Positions 8,542 through 18,028 are shown, numbered from the stretch's first letter. The stretch is DNA of 64,000 nt from Elusimicrobia bacterium GWB2_63_16 (GCA_001799715.1 MGTZ01000020.1:1-64000), one strand, 5' to 3'. The notes: generated from the letters alone by a model not told the origin. Numbers and translations: made by a program.

Positions 8542-8721
8542 TTACTGGCAGCCGCCGGTGAAGCAGGGCAGGCTGAGCACGGTGGGGAACTGCACGGCGA
8601 GCAGGTAGAGGCCGCCGGCGGCGGCCGCCGCCAGGAGCAGGCCGAGGAAGAAGGCTATGAAGCGGTGCTTCTTGGTGAAATCCCAGGTCGACAGGATTAC
8701 CGCGGCTAAGATCTTGCGCAT
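8542..8721 (-). CDS. Small membrane protein (59 aa), not in ORF track
   Basis: A 59-codon ORF beginning MRKILAAVILS, with a hydrophobic segment of about 25 residues (IAFFLGLLLAAAAAGGLYLL) and ending LPCFTGGCQ with two cysteines. An ACGGAGAAC ribosome site precedes the ATG, and the gene starts 10 bases after the stop of the dehydrogenase gene, so it is probably the third cistron of the rluE-dehydrogenase operon. A hairpin terminator follows directly. The charged N-terminal stretch TKKHR predicts one membrane span with the Cys-containing tail on the far side. I do not recognise a family; the paired cysteines could be redox-active or metal-binding, but this is a guess. Confidence 0.72.
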   Translation of the reverse strand: MRKILAAVILSTWDFTKKHRFIAFFLGLLLAAAAAGGLYLLAVQFPTVLSLPCFTGGCQ

Positions 8722-8731
8722 ATGTTCTCCG

Positions 8732-9613
8732 TCAGAGCGGTTCGGCGAGGGTATCCAGCACCACGCTGAGGTCCTTGTCGCCGTAGCCGCTATTATACGA
8801 TTTAGTCATCAGGCGTTCCACCGCCGCGGTGACCGGCAGTTCCAGTCTCTTCTTGGCCGCCTCGGCCAGCATGAAGCGGGCGTCCTTGAGCATGTGCTTG
8901 AGCGGGAAGGCCGGGGGGAATTCTTTCTTCAGGATATTCTCCCTCTTGAGCGAGAAGTAGCCGCAGTTCATGGCGGGATTGTGCGCGAGCGTCTCGAAGA
9001 TGAGGGCGGGGTCTATGCCCTGCGCCTGTGCCAGCGCCGCGGACTCGGCCAGCGCGGTGGTGAGCTGCGCCACTATCAGGTTCACGCACAGTTTGAGAGC
9101 GGTGCCGGCCGGCGGCAGGCCGGCGTGCACTATCTCCTTGCCCATGGCCCGCAGCACCGGGGCGTAGCGCTCGAGCGCGGCTTTTTCGGCGCCGGCCAGT
9201 ATGACCAGCTGCCCCTTTTCGGCCGCGGCCTTGGAGCCGGAGACCGGGCAGTCCAGGAAGACCACTCCGGCGGCGTAGCATTTTTTTCCCAGCCCGGCGG
9301 TGTAATCGGGGGAGAGGGTGCTCATGTTGATCAGGGCGTTGCCGCCCTGGAAGGCCGAGGCCGCGCCCTCCGGGCCCTCCATCACGCCGTCCATGGCGGC
9401 CTGGTCGGAAACCATGGTGATGAGCGTGTCGCACATTTTGGCCAGTGCCCTGGGGGTGGAAGCCACCTGGCAGCCGAGGTCGGCGAATTCCGTGGTGCGC
9501 GAGCGCGTGCGGTTGTAGACGGAGACCTGGAAGCCGGCGCGGTGCAGGTTCAGCGCCATGGCGCGGCCCATTATGCCGAGCCCTATGAAACCTATCCTGG
9601 GGGGTATGCTCAT
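8732..9613 (-). CDS. NAD(P)-dependent beta-hydroxyacid dehydrogenase (3-hydroxyisobutyrate dehydrogenase family)
   Basis: A 293-residue protein with the N-terminal dinucleotide-binding motif GFIGLGIMGRAMALNL, the substrate-binding loop DCPVSGSKAAAEKG, and the catalytic-lysine helix in GTALKLCVNL. This is the standard layout of 3-hydroxyisobutyrate / glyoxylate-succinic semialdehyde reductases (GLYR1-like). It would reduce or oxidise a small beta-hydroxyacid or semialdehyde in the cytoplasm; the exact substrate is not clear. The ATG at MSIPPRIGF overlaps the stop of rluE as ATGA, which sets the start; the longer ORF in the track is rluE read in another frame. Confidence 0.92.
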   Translation of the reverse strand: MSIPPRIGFIGLGIMGRAMALNLHRAGFQVSVYNRTRSRTTEFADLGCQVASTPRALAKMCDTLITMVSDQAAMDGVMEGPEGAASAFQGGNALINMSTLSPDYTAGLGKKCYAAGVVFLDCPVSGSKAAAEKGQLVILAGAEKAALERYAPVLRAMGKEIVHAGLPPAGTALKLCVNLIVAQLTTALAESAALAQAQGIDPALIFETLAHNPAMNCGYFSLKRENILKKEFPPAFPLKHMLKDARFMLAEAAKKRLELPVTAAVERLMTKSYNSGYGDKDLSVVLDTLAEPL

Positions 9614-10176
9614 GATCTTTCTCCAAGCTTTATAATTTCCGCGGCGCTCAGTTCGCGCCACTGCCCCGGCTCCAGCCCTTCCAGTGTCAGCGGGCCTATG
9701 GCCCGCCGCAGCAGGCGCAGCACCGGGAAGCCGACGGCGGCCAGCATGCGCCGCACCTGCCTGTTGCGGCCTTCCTTCAGCGTGACCTCGGCCCACGAGG
9801 TGGGCACGGTCTTGCGGTAGCGTATGGGGGGCACCCGCGCCGGCAGGCCCGGATCGGACAGTACCCTGGCCCCGCATGGCAGCGTCGGGCCGTCAGCCAG
9901 CGTCAGGCCGGAGCGCAGCCGCGCCAGCGCCTCGTCCGTCACCTCGCGCTCTACCTGGGCCCAGTAAACTTTGGCCATCTTGTGCTTCGGGTCGGCTATG
10001 CCGGCCTGCAGGTGCCCGTCCGAGGTGAGCAGCAGCAGGCCCTCGCTGTCATGGTCCAGCCGGCCGGCGGGGTAGACGCCCTTGGGGAAACCGAAGTCCG
10101 CCAGCGAGGCATGTCCGTGCTCCGGCGTGAACTGAGAAAGGACCCCGTAGGGTTTGTTGAAAATAATGGTGGTCAT
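9610..10176 (-). CDS. rluE: 23S rRNA pseudouridine synthase RluE-like
   Basis: A 188-residue RsuA/RluB/E/F-family enzyme without an N-terminal S4 domain, as in RluE. It contains FNKPYGVLSQFT, the catalytic-aspartate motif GRLDHDSEGLLLL, and the C-terminal LKEGRNRQVRRMLAAVGFP typical of the family. It isomerises one uridine of 23S rRNA; U2457 is the RluE target in E. coli. A GGAGACG ribosome site precedes the ATG. A TATAAT on the minus strand at 10212-10217 sits in the same AT island as the promoter of the divergent rnd gene. The dehydrogenase gene downstream is translationally coupled. Confidence 0.93.
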   Translation of the reverse strand: MTTIIFNKPYGVLSQFTPEHGHASLADFGFPKGVYPAGRLDHDSEGLLLLTSDGHLQAGIADPKHKMAKVYWAQVEREVTDEALARLRSGLTLADGPTLPCGARVLSDPGLPARVPPIRYRKTVPTSWAEVTLKEGRNRQVRRMLAAVGFPVLRLLRRAIGPLTLEGLEPGQWRELSAAEIIKLGERS

Positions 10177-10211
10177 CGTCTCCGGCTTGCCCGAAACGGC
10201 CGGCTAAATGT

Positions 10212-10217
10212 TATTAT
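10212..10217 (+). promoter_or_regulatory. -10 box of predicted leaderless promoter (rnd), shared AT island
   Basis: TGt-TATTAT is followed by exactly six bases and then the rnd ATG, with no ribosome site, predicting a leaderless message. The complementary strand reads ATAATA/TATAAT here and can serve as the -10 region for divergent rluE. Confidence 0.6.
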
Positions 10218-10223
10218 ATATTA

Positions 10224-11363
10224 ATGAGTTATACCTTCATCGACAAACAGAAAGATTTCAATGAGCTGTGCGCGAAGCTCGCCACCCATAAGTACCTCTC
10301 CATAGACACCGAGTCCAACAGCCTTTACGCCTACAAAGAAAAGTTCTGCCTGATGCAGCTGTCCAGCGAGCATATCAACGCCGTGGTGGACCCGCTCGCC
10401 GTGGACATCAAGCCGATACTCCCCATTTTCGCCGACCCCGGCATAGAGAAGATCTTTCACTCGGCCGATTCCGATATCCGCGTTTTTAAGGCCGCGCTCA
10501 AGTGCACCTTCGTCAATATCTTCGACGTGATGGTGGCCGCCAAGTACCTGGGCATCATCAAGTGCGGCCTGGACAGCATGGTGGGAGAATACTTCGGCCT
10601 GGAGATGAATAAGAAGTTCCAGAAGGCCGACTGGGGCCGGCGCCCGCTCACGAAAGAGATGCTGGACTACGCCAGCTCCGACACCATCCACCTCAAGAAG
10701 CTGCGCGACATTCTTGGCGCCGAACTGGAGAAGAAGGGCCGCCTGGAAGAGGCGCTGGGGCAGTTCGCCCAGATCTGCAAGATCGAGCCCAACCCCATGC
10801 GCTTCGACGAGTCGGGGTTCCTTACGCTCAAGGGCGCGCGCCAGCTCAACGGCCGCGGCTTGGCGGTACTGCGCGAGCTGTACATCGGGCGCGAGGTGGC
10901 GGCGATCAAGAAGGACGCGCCGCCTTTCAAGGTTATCAGCGAGGACCTGATGCTGCGCCTTTCGGTGGCGCCGCGCGAGGGTCTGCACAACCTCTCTATT
11001 TTTAAGGGCGTCAGCGGCTACGTGCTGGCCAATCACGGCGCGTGGATACGCGAGGCGCTGGCCAAGGGGCTCAAGGCCCCGGAGTACCAGGTGCCCCGCC
11101 GCGAGATCTCGCGAGAGAAGCGCGCCTATTTCGAGACCGTCAAGAACCGCTTCAAGACGCTGCGCCTGTGGCGCAAAGAGACAGCCGCCCGCCGCAACAT
11201 GCTGCCCGAGGCCATCTTGGGCAACGACGTGCTGGAGCGCCTGGCCATGGCGCAGCTGCACAAAATAGAGGACCTGCACGCCATCAAGGGCCTGGGCGCG
11301 GAAAAGGCTTCCCTCTACGGCGCCGAAATAATGGAATTCCTGAAAAAACACCACGGCAAATAA
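10224..11363 (+). CDS. rnd: Ribonuclease D
   Basis: A 379-residue 3'-5' exoribonuclease of the DEDDy class, acting in tRNA 3'-end maturation. The exonuclease domain (about residues 1-165) has SIDTESNSL (Exo I), FHSADSDIRVF (Exo II) and YASSDTIHL (Exo III). Two HRDC-like helical domains follow, about residues 195-275 and 300-375, ending in a helix-hairpin-like IKGLGAEKASLYG. The length is normal for RNase D. The stop TAA abuts the left repeat of the RAYT element, which therefore sits directly in its 3' end. A 377-residue antisense ORF covers nearly the whole gene and is a codon-bias shadow. Confidence 0.95.
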   Translation: MSYTFIDKQKDFNELCAKLATHKYLSIDTESNSLYAYKEKFCLMQLSSEHINAVVDPLAVDIKPILPIFADPGIEKIFHSADSDIRVFKAALKCTFVNIFDVMVAAKYLGIIKCGLDSMVGEYFGLEMNKKFQKADWGRRPLTKEMLDYASSDTIHLKKLRDILGAELEKKGRLEEALGQFAQICKIEPNPMRFDESGFLTLKGARQLNGRGLAVLRELYIGREVAAIKKDAPPFKVISEDLMLRLSVAPREGLHNLSIFKGVSGYVLANHGAWIREALAKGLKAPEYQVPRREISREKRAYFETVKNRFKTLRLWRKETAARRNMLPEAILGNDVLERLAMAQLHKIEDLHAIKGLGAEKASLYGAEIMEFLKKHHGK

Positions 11364-11389
11364 ACTAGGGACAGCGCCCTATTTATTTT
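11364..11389 (+). repeat. Left REP-like repeat of the RAYT element
   Basis: ACTAGGGACAGCGCCCTATTTATTTT, containing the 5-bp hairpin TAGGG/CCCTA. It begins one base after the rnd stop codon. Confidence 0.8.
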
Positions 11390-11404
11390 CCGCTTTTTCC
11401 GGTC

Positions 11405-11430
11405 GACCCCGACATGCAGTTGTCGGGGTC
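11405..11430. repeat. Perfect hairpin in front of the RAYT gene
   Basis: GACCCCGACA and TGTCGGGGTC form a perfect 10-bp stem around TGCAGT. No T-tract follows. It may be an rnd 3' hairpin, a second REP-type structure recognised by the transposase, or part of the element's leader. Confidence 0.55.
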
Positions 11431-11488
11431 GTCTGTTATATTCATAGTGAGGGGGACGTGCTTCAGGCGCGTTCTGTAAGGGGGGAAT

Positions 11489-12205
11489 ATGCCAAGGCTT
11501 GCAAGAGTTGTGGGGGTGGGATTGCCGCATCATATTGTGCAGCGCGGAAATTGCCGGCAAAGGGTCTTTGAAAGCGAATACGACAGGGAATACTATCTGC
11601 GTCTGATCTCCGAATGCTCGAGCCGGGCGGGCCTTTCAATATTGGCCTACTGCCTTATGACGAATCATGTGCATTTTATAGCTATTCCGAAGAAGAAGGA
11701 TTCCATGGCCCGCACATTCAATAGCGCTCATATGCGCTATTCTCAATACTTCAATTACAAACATAAACTGATAGGACACTTATGGCAGGGGCGGTATTTC
11801 TCCTGTGTTCTCGACGAAAAGCATCTCATAGCGGCTGCCAGGTACGTGGAGCGTAATCCGCTGCGTGCGGCGCTGGTCGGCTCGGCTGAAAATTGGAAAT
11901 GGTCGAGCGCCGCGGTTCATTGCGTGAGAGCAGGCGATCCGTTCGGCTTTTCTCTGGATAGCCTGCTGGAAATACTGGGGTTGAGCGGTAGAGGCTGGAG
12001 GGAACTGCTGGATGAGGCGCAGGCTGAAACGGAAATTTCTGAAATACGCGCACATACCAGCGTAGGGCGCCCGCTGGGGAATAAGAGCTTCCTCGCGGGT
12101 ATCGAAAAGAGATTAGGGAGGAGGGTTGGGGCTATGCCCCCGGGGCGCCCCAAAGGGACCAAACAGGGCGCTGTCCCTAGTTATAAAATAGGGCGCTGTC
12201 CCTAG
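11489..12205 (+). CDS. REP-associated tyrosine transposase (Y1_Tnp / IS200-like)
   Basis: A 238-residue single-strand-DNA transposase. MPRLARVVGVGLPHHIVQRG is the classic N-terminus, CLMTNHVHFIAIP contains the HUH metal site, and YVERNPLRAALV with the downstream W..S..V block is typical of RAYT proteins. The expected catalytic tyrosine lies in the region around ARYVERNP. The last 13 codons read straight through the first right-hand repeat and stop within the second, so the original C-terminus may have been shorter or the repeats arrived later. Codon use and GC differ from neighbours, pointing to acquisition. These proteins move or copy REP elements and are usually single-copy and domesticated. 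Confidence 0.93.
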   Translation: MPRLARVVGVGLPHHIVQRGNCRQRVFESEYDREYYLRLISECSSRAGLSILAYCLMTNHVHFIAIPKKKDSMARTFNSAHMRYSQYFNYKHKLIGHLWQGRYFSCVLDEKHLIAAARYVERNPLRAALVGSAENWKWSSAAVHCVRAGDPFGFSLDSLLEILGLSGRGWRELLDEAQAETEISEIRAHTSVGRPLGNKSFLAGIEKRLGRRVGAMPPGRPKGTKQGAVPSYKIGRCP

Positions 12206-12207
12206 TT
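12165..12207 (+). repeat. Right-hand pair of REP-like repeats of the RAYT element
   Basis: Two tandem copies of GGGCGCTGTCCCTAGTT separated by TATAAAATA-type bases, both in inverted orientation to the left repeat. The RAYT stop codon (CCC TAG) is supplied by the second copy. Confidence 0.8.
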
Positions 12208-12226
12208 TTTACGGCAAGTAGGCCGG

Positions 12227-13996
12227 CTATTTAAGCAGCTTTTTCGCCAGGTCCGGGCGCTTGATCTCGCGCAGGGCCTGCAGGACGAGGGAGCGGTTTT
12301 CGGGTTTGTAATACTGAAGGAGCGCGCGCTGCAGGCGCCGCTCCGTTTCTTTTTTGGGGACGTAGACGGGCTCGAGGGTGAAGGGGTCGAGGCCGGTGAA
12401 GTAGATGGAGGTCGCCAGTTCCATCGGCGCGGGCAGGAAGTCGTTGATCTGCTGCGGGCGGATGTTGCGCTCCTTCAGGAACACGGCCAGGTCGGCCATG
12501 TCGGCCAGCGTGGAGCCGGGGTGGGCCGAGATGAAATAGAGCACCAGGTACTGCTCCTTGCCGGCTTTCTTCGACTCGGCGAGGAACTTGTCGGCGAACT
12601 CCTTGAACACTTCCACGGCGGGCTTCTTCATCACCGACAGCACCTTGGGAGAGATATGCTCGGGGGCGACCTTGAGCAGCCCGCCGGTGTGAAAACGCGC
12701 AATTTCCGAAATATACTCGCCGCATTTCAGCGCCAGGTCCATCCTGATGCCGCTGGCCACGAAAGCTTTCTTCAGACCCTTGATCGCCCGCACGCGGCGC
12801 ATCAGCGCCAGCAGCGGCTTATGGTCGGTATTGAGGTTGGGGCAGATGACGGGGTGGACGCAGGAAAGCTTTTTGCAGGCCCTGCAGACCGCCATATCCT
12901 TGCCGCCCATGGCGTACATGTTGGCCGACGGGGCGCCCAGGTCCGAGATATTGCCGGGGTGGCGCGGCGTCTTCAACAGGGCCGCGGCTTCCTTCTCCAC
13001 CGACTCCGCCGAGCGCGTCTGTATGAACCGGCCCTGGTGCAGCGTCAGCGAGCAGAAGGCGCAGCCGCCGAAGCAGCCGCGGTGTATGACTATCGAATCC
13101 TTTATGGTCTCCAGAGCGGGAATTGGTTCTTTATACGACGGGTGGGCGCGCTTGGCGAAGGGCAGGCCGTAGACGGCGTCCATCTCCGCCGTGGAGAGGG
13201 GGAGCGCGGGGGGATTCTGTACCACCGCCTTACCCTCGCTCTTCTGGACCAGGACCGCGGCGTTGTAGGGATTGGAGTTCTCGTAAATAAGCCGCGTCGC
13301 GGCGGAGAATTTTACGCGGTCGCCTGAAACTTCTCCGGCGGAGGGCAGCTCCACGGAGCCGGGCAGCGGCAGGGCGGCGGCTTCTTTGGCCCCGAGAGGG
13401 TAGGCGGTGCCGCGGACGTCGCGCAGCGCGCTTATCTTTTCGCCGGTCTTCAGCCTGGCGGCGATCTCGCGGATCTGGCGCTCGCCCATGCCGTACACCA
13501 GCAGGTCGGCCTTGGAGTCCAGCAGCACGCTGTGCCGCACCTTGTCGGACCAGTAGTCGTAATGCGCGAAGCGCCGCATGCTGGCCTCTATGCCGCCTAT
13601 GACCACCGGCGCGTCGGGATAGGCCTCGCGGCAGCGCTGCGAGTAGATGATGGTGGCGCGGTCGGGGCGCAGGCCGGCGCGCCCGCCGGGGGAGAAATCG
13701 TCGGAGGAACGCACGCGGCGGTTGTGCGTGTACTTGTTGATCATCGAGTCCATGTTCCCGGCGGAGACGCCGTAGAACAGGCGGGGTTTCCCGAATTGTC
13801 TGAAATCGGCCGGCGAATCCCAGCGCGGCTGGGCCAGGATGGCCACGCGCAGGCCCTCGGCTTCCAGCACGCGCCCTACCAGGGCCATGGCGAAAGAGGG
13901 ATGGTCGACATAGGCGTCGCCCGTGACCAGGACCACGTCCACGGCGTCCCAGCCCAGGGCTTTGACCTCTTGCGGCGTCGCGGGAAGGAAACTCAT
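12227..13996 (-). CDS. ygiQ: YgiQ-family radical SAM protein
   Basis: A 589-residue protein with an N-terminal cobalamin-binding-like fold ([20 protein letters not shown]) and a radical SAM core carrying CFGGCAFC, the CxxxCxxC motif for the 4Fe-4S cluster and SAM. Further cysteines in [17 protein letters not shown] may hold a second cluster. The C-terminal part has [20 protein letters not shown], a family hallmark. The gene is widespread but its substrate is unknown. There is no Shine-Dalgarno site; TGa-TATGAT lies six bases before the ATG, suggesting a leaderless transcript. Its 3' end faces the RAYT element. Confidence 0.95.
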   Translation of the reverse strand: MSFLPATPQEVKALGWDAVDVVLVTGDAYVDHPSFAMALVGRVLEAEGLRVAILAQPRWDSPADFRQFGKPRLFYGVSAGNMDSMINKYTHNRRVRSSDDFSPGGRAGLRPDRATIIYSQRCREAYPDAPVVIGGIEASMRRFAHYDYWSDKVRHSVLLDSKADLLVYGMGERQIREIAARLKTGEKISALRDVRGTAYPLGAKEAAALPLPGSVELPSAGEVSGDRVKFSAATRLIYENSNPYNAAVLVQKSEGKAVVQNPPALPLSTAEMDAVYGLPFAKRAHPSYKEPIPALETIKDSIVIHRGCFGGCAFCSLTLHQGRFIQTRSAESVEKEAAALLKTPRHPGNISDLGAPSANMYAMGGKDMAVCRACKKLSCVHPVICPNLNTDHKPLLALMRRVRAIKGLKKAFVASGIRMDLALKCGEYISEIARFHTGGLLKVAPEHISPKVLSVMKKPAVEVFKEFADKFLAESKKAGKEQYLVLYFISAHPGSTLADMADLAVFLKERNIRPQQINDFLPAPMELATSIYFTGLDPFTLEPVYVPKKETERRLQRALLQYYKPENRSLVLQALREIKRPDLAKKLLK

Positions 13997-14002
13997 ACTG
14001 TA

Positions 14003-14008
14003 ATCATA
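14003..14008 (-). promoter_or_regulatory. -10 box of predicted leaderless promoter (ygiQ)
   Basis: Extended -10 TGA-TATGAT on the minus strand, then exactly six bases (TACAGT) before the ATG. No ribosome binding site. Confidence 0.6.
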
Positions 14009-14053
14009 TCAAAAAGACCTCTGCCGGGACTCCCCGGCCCGGCGCTGCCGGGG

Positions 14054-14082
14054 TTCCATTTATATTTAAATTATGGGATAAT
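14054..14082 (+). promoter_or_regulatory. Putative sigma-70 promoter for the barrel gene
   Basis: TTCCAT, a 17-base spacer and GATAAT lie upstream of a 32-base leader with a strong TTAGGAGGGAAA ribosome site. The -35 match is poor. Confidence 0.4.
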
Positions 14083-14114
14083 AGTAATGCAGAACTTGGT
14101 TTTTAGGAGGGAAA

Positions 14115-14852
14115 ATGAAAAAACTTATTATTTCGCTGTGCCTGCTGCCCGTATTGACCGCCGGCGCCAGTGCCGACTCGTTTGAGGACTTCAAGACCCA
14201 GATAGCGCTGCAGGGCGAAGCCCTGCTCAAGCCTTTCGCCATGGACCTGGGCGGCGTCATCGGCGCCAACGACTTCAATTCCGGGCGCACGCTCGGCTTT
14301 CCCGGCTTCGAGGTCGGCCTGGCCGCCACCGTGCAGGCCAAGCCCAGCGACGAGAACCGCGTGCTGCGCGACGCCGACGTGAACGCCTTCGGCGTGCCGA
14401 TGGTGCACGCGGGCGTGGCCCTGCCGGCGGTGGGCGCCGACGTGATGGCGCGCGCGGTCAGCCTCTCCGGCTTCTCCATAGTCGGCGGCGGCCTGCGCAA
14501 GAGCATCATCAAGAGCGGCACGCTGACAAAGTTCATCCCGGACGTCTCGGTGTCCGCCTGGTACGACGTGATCAACTACGACTACTTCAAGGGCAGCCAC
14601 CTGTCCTTCGACGCCACCGCCTCCTTCGACATCCCGGTGATAAAGCCGTATGTCGGCGTGGGCGTGGACCGCACGACGCTCGAGATCAAGAACGTGAACG
14701 CCGCGCTCAACGGCGTGGACGCCACCATCTCCAAACCCCGCTACACCGTAGGCGTGCGCCTGTCGCCGCTGCCGCTGCTGTACGTCTACGGCGCTTACAA
14801 CATCCTGCACGGCCAGGCCGGGTATTCCCTGGGCGCCGGCGCGAAGTTCTAA
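14115..14852 (+). CDS. Predicted small outer-membrane beta-barrel protein
   Basis: A 245-residue protein with a signal peptide (MKKLIISLCLLPVLTAGASA) and alternating amphipathic strands such as LSFDATASFDIPVIKPYVGVGV and YTVGVRLSPLPLLYVYGAYN. It ends GYSLGAGAKF with a terminal aromatic residue, as outer-membrane barrels do. A strong AGGAGGG site precedes the ATG. No specific family function can be given. It resembles uncharacterised barrel proteins annotated in Bacteroidetes-like and related phyla. It stands alone, followed by a hairpin and then rocD. Confidence 0.75.
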   Translation: MKKLIISLCLLPVLTAGASADSFEDFKTQIALQGEALLKPFAMDLGGVIGANDFNSGRTLGFPGFEVGLAATVQAKPSDENRVLRDADVNAFGVPMVHAGVALPAVGADVMARAVSLSGFSIVGGGLRKSIIKSGTLTKFIPDVSVSAWYDVINYDYFKGSHLSFDATASFDIPVIKPYVGVGVDRTTLEIKNVNAALNGVDATISKPRYTVGVRLSPLPLLYVYGAYNILHGQAGYSLGAGAKF

Positions 14853-14882
14853 AAAGTTGGGAGGCTGGCAGCCTTTACCTGG

Positions 14883-14905
14883 GGGGAGCCCGCTGCGGGC
14901 TCCCC
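14883..14905 (+). terminator. GC-rich hairpin between the barrel gene and rocD
   Basis: GGGGAGCCCG-CTG-CGGGCTCCCC is a perfect 10-bp stem. Only a weak T-run follows (GCTTAAAC), so it may be a terminator or a mRNA-end stabiliser. A hairpin with the same GGGGAGC/GCTCCCC ends occurs at 39284-39307. Confidence 0.55.
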
Positions 14906-14945
14906 GCTTAAACGCAGGGCCGCTCCCTTGAAAAAGGAGACCAAC

Positions 14946-16157
<1,212 letters not shown>

Positions 16158-16168
16158 GAGGTTTCGAC

Positions 16169-16206
16169 GCCCCGCCGGCCGCACCGCGCGCCGGCGGGGC
16201 TTTTTT
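16169..16206 (+). terminator. Strong terminator after rocD
   Basis: GCCCCGCCGGC and GCCGGCGGGGC form an 11-bp stem followed by TTTTTT. The T-run ends three bases before the ATG of the next gene. Confidence 0.9.
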
Positions 16207-16209
16207 AAC

Positions 16210-17139
16210 ATGCCAGACAAAGTTCCCGGCCACGGCCGGCTCTACCTGCAGGCAGCCCTGGCCACCGCCGTGTGGGGCGCCTCATATCCCTTTACCAAGC
16301 AGCTGATGAGCGAGGTCTCGCCGCTTACCATAGTAGTCTCGCGCGCCGCGATAGGCGCGCTGCTGCTCGTGCTCCTGGGCGGCGCCAGGCTTTCGCCGCG
16401 CGATTTCCGCGGCGCTCCCCTGCTCAAGCTCTTCATCCTTTCCGTGCTGGGCGTCTCGGCCCAGCAGTATATACAGGCCTACGCCCTCAAATACACGCTG
16501 GCGTCCAACGCCGGCTGGCTGATCTGCACCATTCCCATCATGGTGGCCGGGCTGGCCGCGGCGCTGGGCGAGCGCCTGGGGCCCTTCAAACTGGCGGCTT
16601 TCGCGCTGGGCACGGCCGGCACGCTGCTCGTGGTCTTCGGCCGCGCCGGGGCGGGGGCTTTCGCCCTGCCGTCCACCACCGGCGACGTCATTTTCCTGAC
16701 CAGCTGCGTGGAATGGACCATCTACGTTTACTGCGCCCAGCGCTGGCTCACCGATTGGCCGCAGGCCAAGGTCACGGCAGCCACGATGCTCGTGGCGCTG
16801 GCCAGCGTGCTGCCCGTCTGGCTGCTCTCCGGCGGCCCGGCGGATTACGCCGCCGTCAGTCCGCGCGGCTGGGCCGGTATCGCCTACCTGGGCGTGCTCT
16901 CCTCCGCCATGGGCTACCTGTTCTGGAACCGGGCCGTGGAAGGCCTGGGCGGCGTCAAAGCCTCCTATTTCATTTACCTGCAGCCTTTTTCGTCCATGCT
17001 GGCGGCTTACCTGCTGCTGGGCGAGCGCGCCGCGCCGGCGGCCTTCGCCGGAGGGCTGCTGATACTCGCCGGCGTATATCTGGTGGGATTAAAGGAGAAA
17101 ACCCGCGCCGCCGCCGGCGGGGTCTCTGCCAATGCCTGA
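16210..17139 (+). CDS. EamA/DMT-superfamily transporter
   Basis: A 309-residue inner-membrane protein with ten predicted spans as two EamA repeats: ATAVWGASYPFTKQLM begins repeat one and YLGVLSSAMGYLFWNRAVEG lies in repeat two. The family exports amino acids, nucleotides or other metabolites; the substrate is unknown here. The ATG is only three bases past the rocD terminator T-run and has no Shine-Dalgarno site, which is unusual. Later ATGs would remove the first span. Its last eight bases overlap murB, so the two are co-translated. Confidence 0.85.
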   Translation: MPDKVPGHGRLYLQAALATAVWGASYPFTKQLMSEVSPLTIVVSRAAIGALLLVLLGGARLSPRDFRGAPLLKLFILSVLGVSAQQYIQAYALKYTLASNAGWLICTIPIMVAGLAAALGERLGPFKLAAFALGTAGTLLVVFGRAGAGAFALPSTTGDVIFLTSCVEWTIYVYCAQRWLTDWPQAKVTAATMLVALASVLPVWLLSGGPADYAAVSPRGWAGIAYLGVLSSAMGYLFWNRAVEGLGGVKASYFIYLQPFSSMLAAYLLLGERAAPAAFAGGLLILAGVYLVGLKEKTRAAAGGVSANA

Positions 17140-18028
17140 TTATTCAGCCCTTAAGCACAAGTTCGGCCCGCATTGCCTCTTCGGCGAGCCAGCCGCAAAT
17201 TTTACCACCTACCGCGCCGGCGGGGCGGCCGAAGTGCTGCTCAAGCCCGGCACCCCGGAGGAACTGGCCTGGGCCTGCGCCTGGTGCCGCGCCAACGCGG
17301 CGCCGTGGCGCGTGTTGGGCCGCGGCTCCAATGTGCTGGTCAGCGACCGGGGGCTGCCCGGCGTAACTATTCTCACCGGCCGGCTGGCCGCCGTGGAAGT
17401 AAAAGGCTCCGCGCTGGAGGCGCAGGCCGGGGCGTCCTGGGACGAGGTGGCCCGCCTCTCCGCCGGGGCCGGCCTGGCCGGGCTGGAGAAGACCTCCGGC
17501 ATCCCCGGCTCCGTGGGCGGCGCCGTGCGCATGAACGCCGGGGCTTTCGGCCAGGAGACCTTCGACCGGCTCGCCTCGGTGCTGGCCCTCGACGGCGAGG
17601 GGCGGGAGATAACGCTTTTAAAAAAGGACATCGGCCACGGGTACCGCCGGGCCGCGGGGCTGGACGGGCTGACCGTGCTCCTGGCGCGCTTCGAGTTCCA
17701 GCCGGGCGACCCGGCCGTGCTGCTGCAGGACCGTTCCTGCGTACTGGCCTCGCGCGAGGCCAAACAGCCGCTGGACTACCCGTCGGCGGGCAGCGTCTTC
17801 AAGCGGCCGCAGGGCGACTACGCCTCGCGGCTGATAGACGCGGCCGGCCTGAAGGGCCTCAGGGTGGGCGGGGCCGAGGTCTCTCCCAAGCATGCCGGCT
17901 TCATCGTGAACGCCGGCGGCGCCACGGCCGCCGACATCTACGCGCTGATCTGCCGCGTGCGCGGAGTCGTGAAGGAAAAGACCGGCGTGGAACTGCAGTT
18001 GGAACAGATACTGCTCGGCGATTTTTAA
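17132..18028 (+). CDS. murB: UDP-N-acetylenolpyruvoylglucosamine reductase
   Basis: A 298-residue FAD enzyme that reduces UDP-GlcNAc-enolpyruvate to UDP-MurNAc in peptidoglycan synthesis. It has the FAD-binding VLGRGSNVLVSDRG, GIPGSVGGAVRMNAGAFG, and PSAGSVFKRP with the catalytic serine, plus a C-terminal glutamate in GVELQLE. The short form lacking the extra loop corresponds to type II MurB. It overlaps the transporter gene upstream by eight bases and is followed after 28 bases by the alpha-2-macroglobulin gene with its own GGAGGGGG site. Confidence 0.96.
   Translation: MPDYSALKHKFGPHCLFGEPAANFTTYRAGGAAEVLLKPGTPEELAWACAWCRANAAPWRVLGRGSNVLVSDRGLPGVTILTGRLAAVEVKGSALEAQAGASWDEVARLSAGAGLAGLEKTSGIPGSVGGAVRMNAGAFGQETFDRLASVLALDGEGREITLLKKDIGHGYRRAAGLDGLTVLLARFEFQPGDPAVLLQDRSCVLASREAKQPLDYPSAGSVFKRPQGDYASRLIDAAGLKGLRVGGAEVSPKHAGFIVNAGGATAADIYALICRVRGVVKEKTGVELQLEQILLGDF

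Larger units (their letters stand above)
11364..12207 (+). mobile_element. RAYT element with inverted hairpin repeats
   Basis: The transposase gene is bracketed by ACTAGGGACAGCGCCCTAT (11364-11382) on the left and by two inverted copies on the right: 12165-12182 (AGGGCGCTGTCCCTAGTT) and 12185-12207 (AAAATAGGGCGCTGTCCCTAGTT). Each repeat folds as TAGGG-6-base loop-CCCTA. The segment is visibly lower in GC than its surroundings and lies between rnd and ygiQ, touching the rnd stop codon. No target duplication was identified. Confidence 0.8.

Noticed and set aside
10221-11354. 377-residue antisense ORF covering rnd
   Set aside because: It mirrors a well-supported RNase D gene; third-position GC bias opens the opposite frame. 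No motif or start signal.
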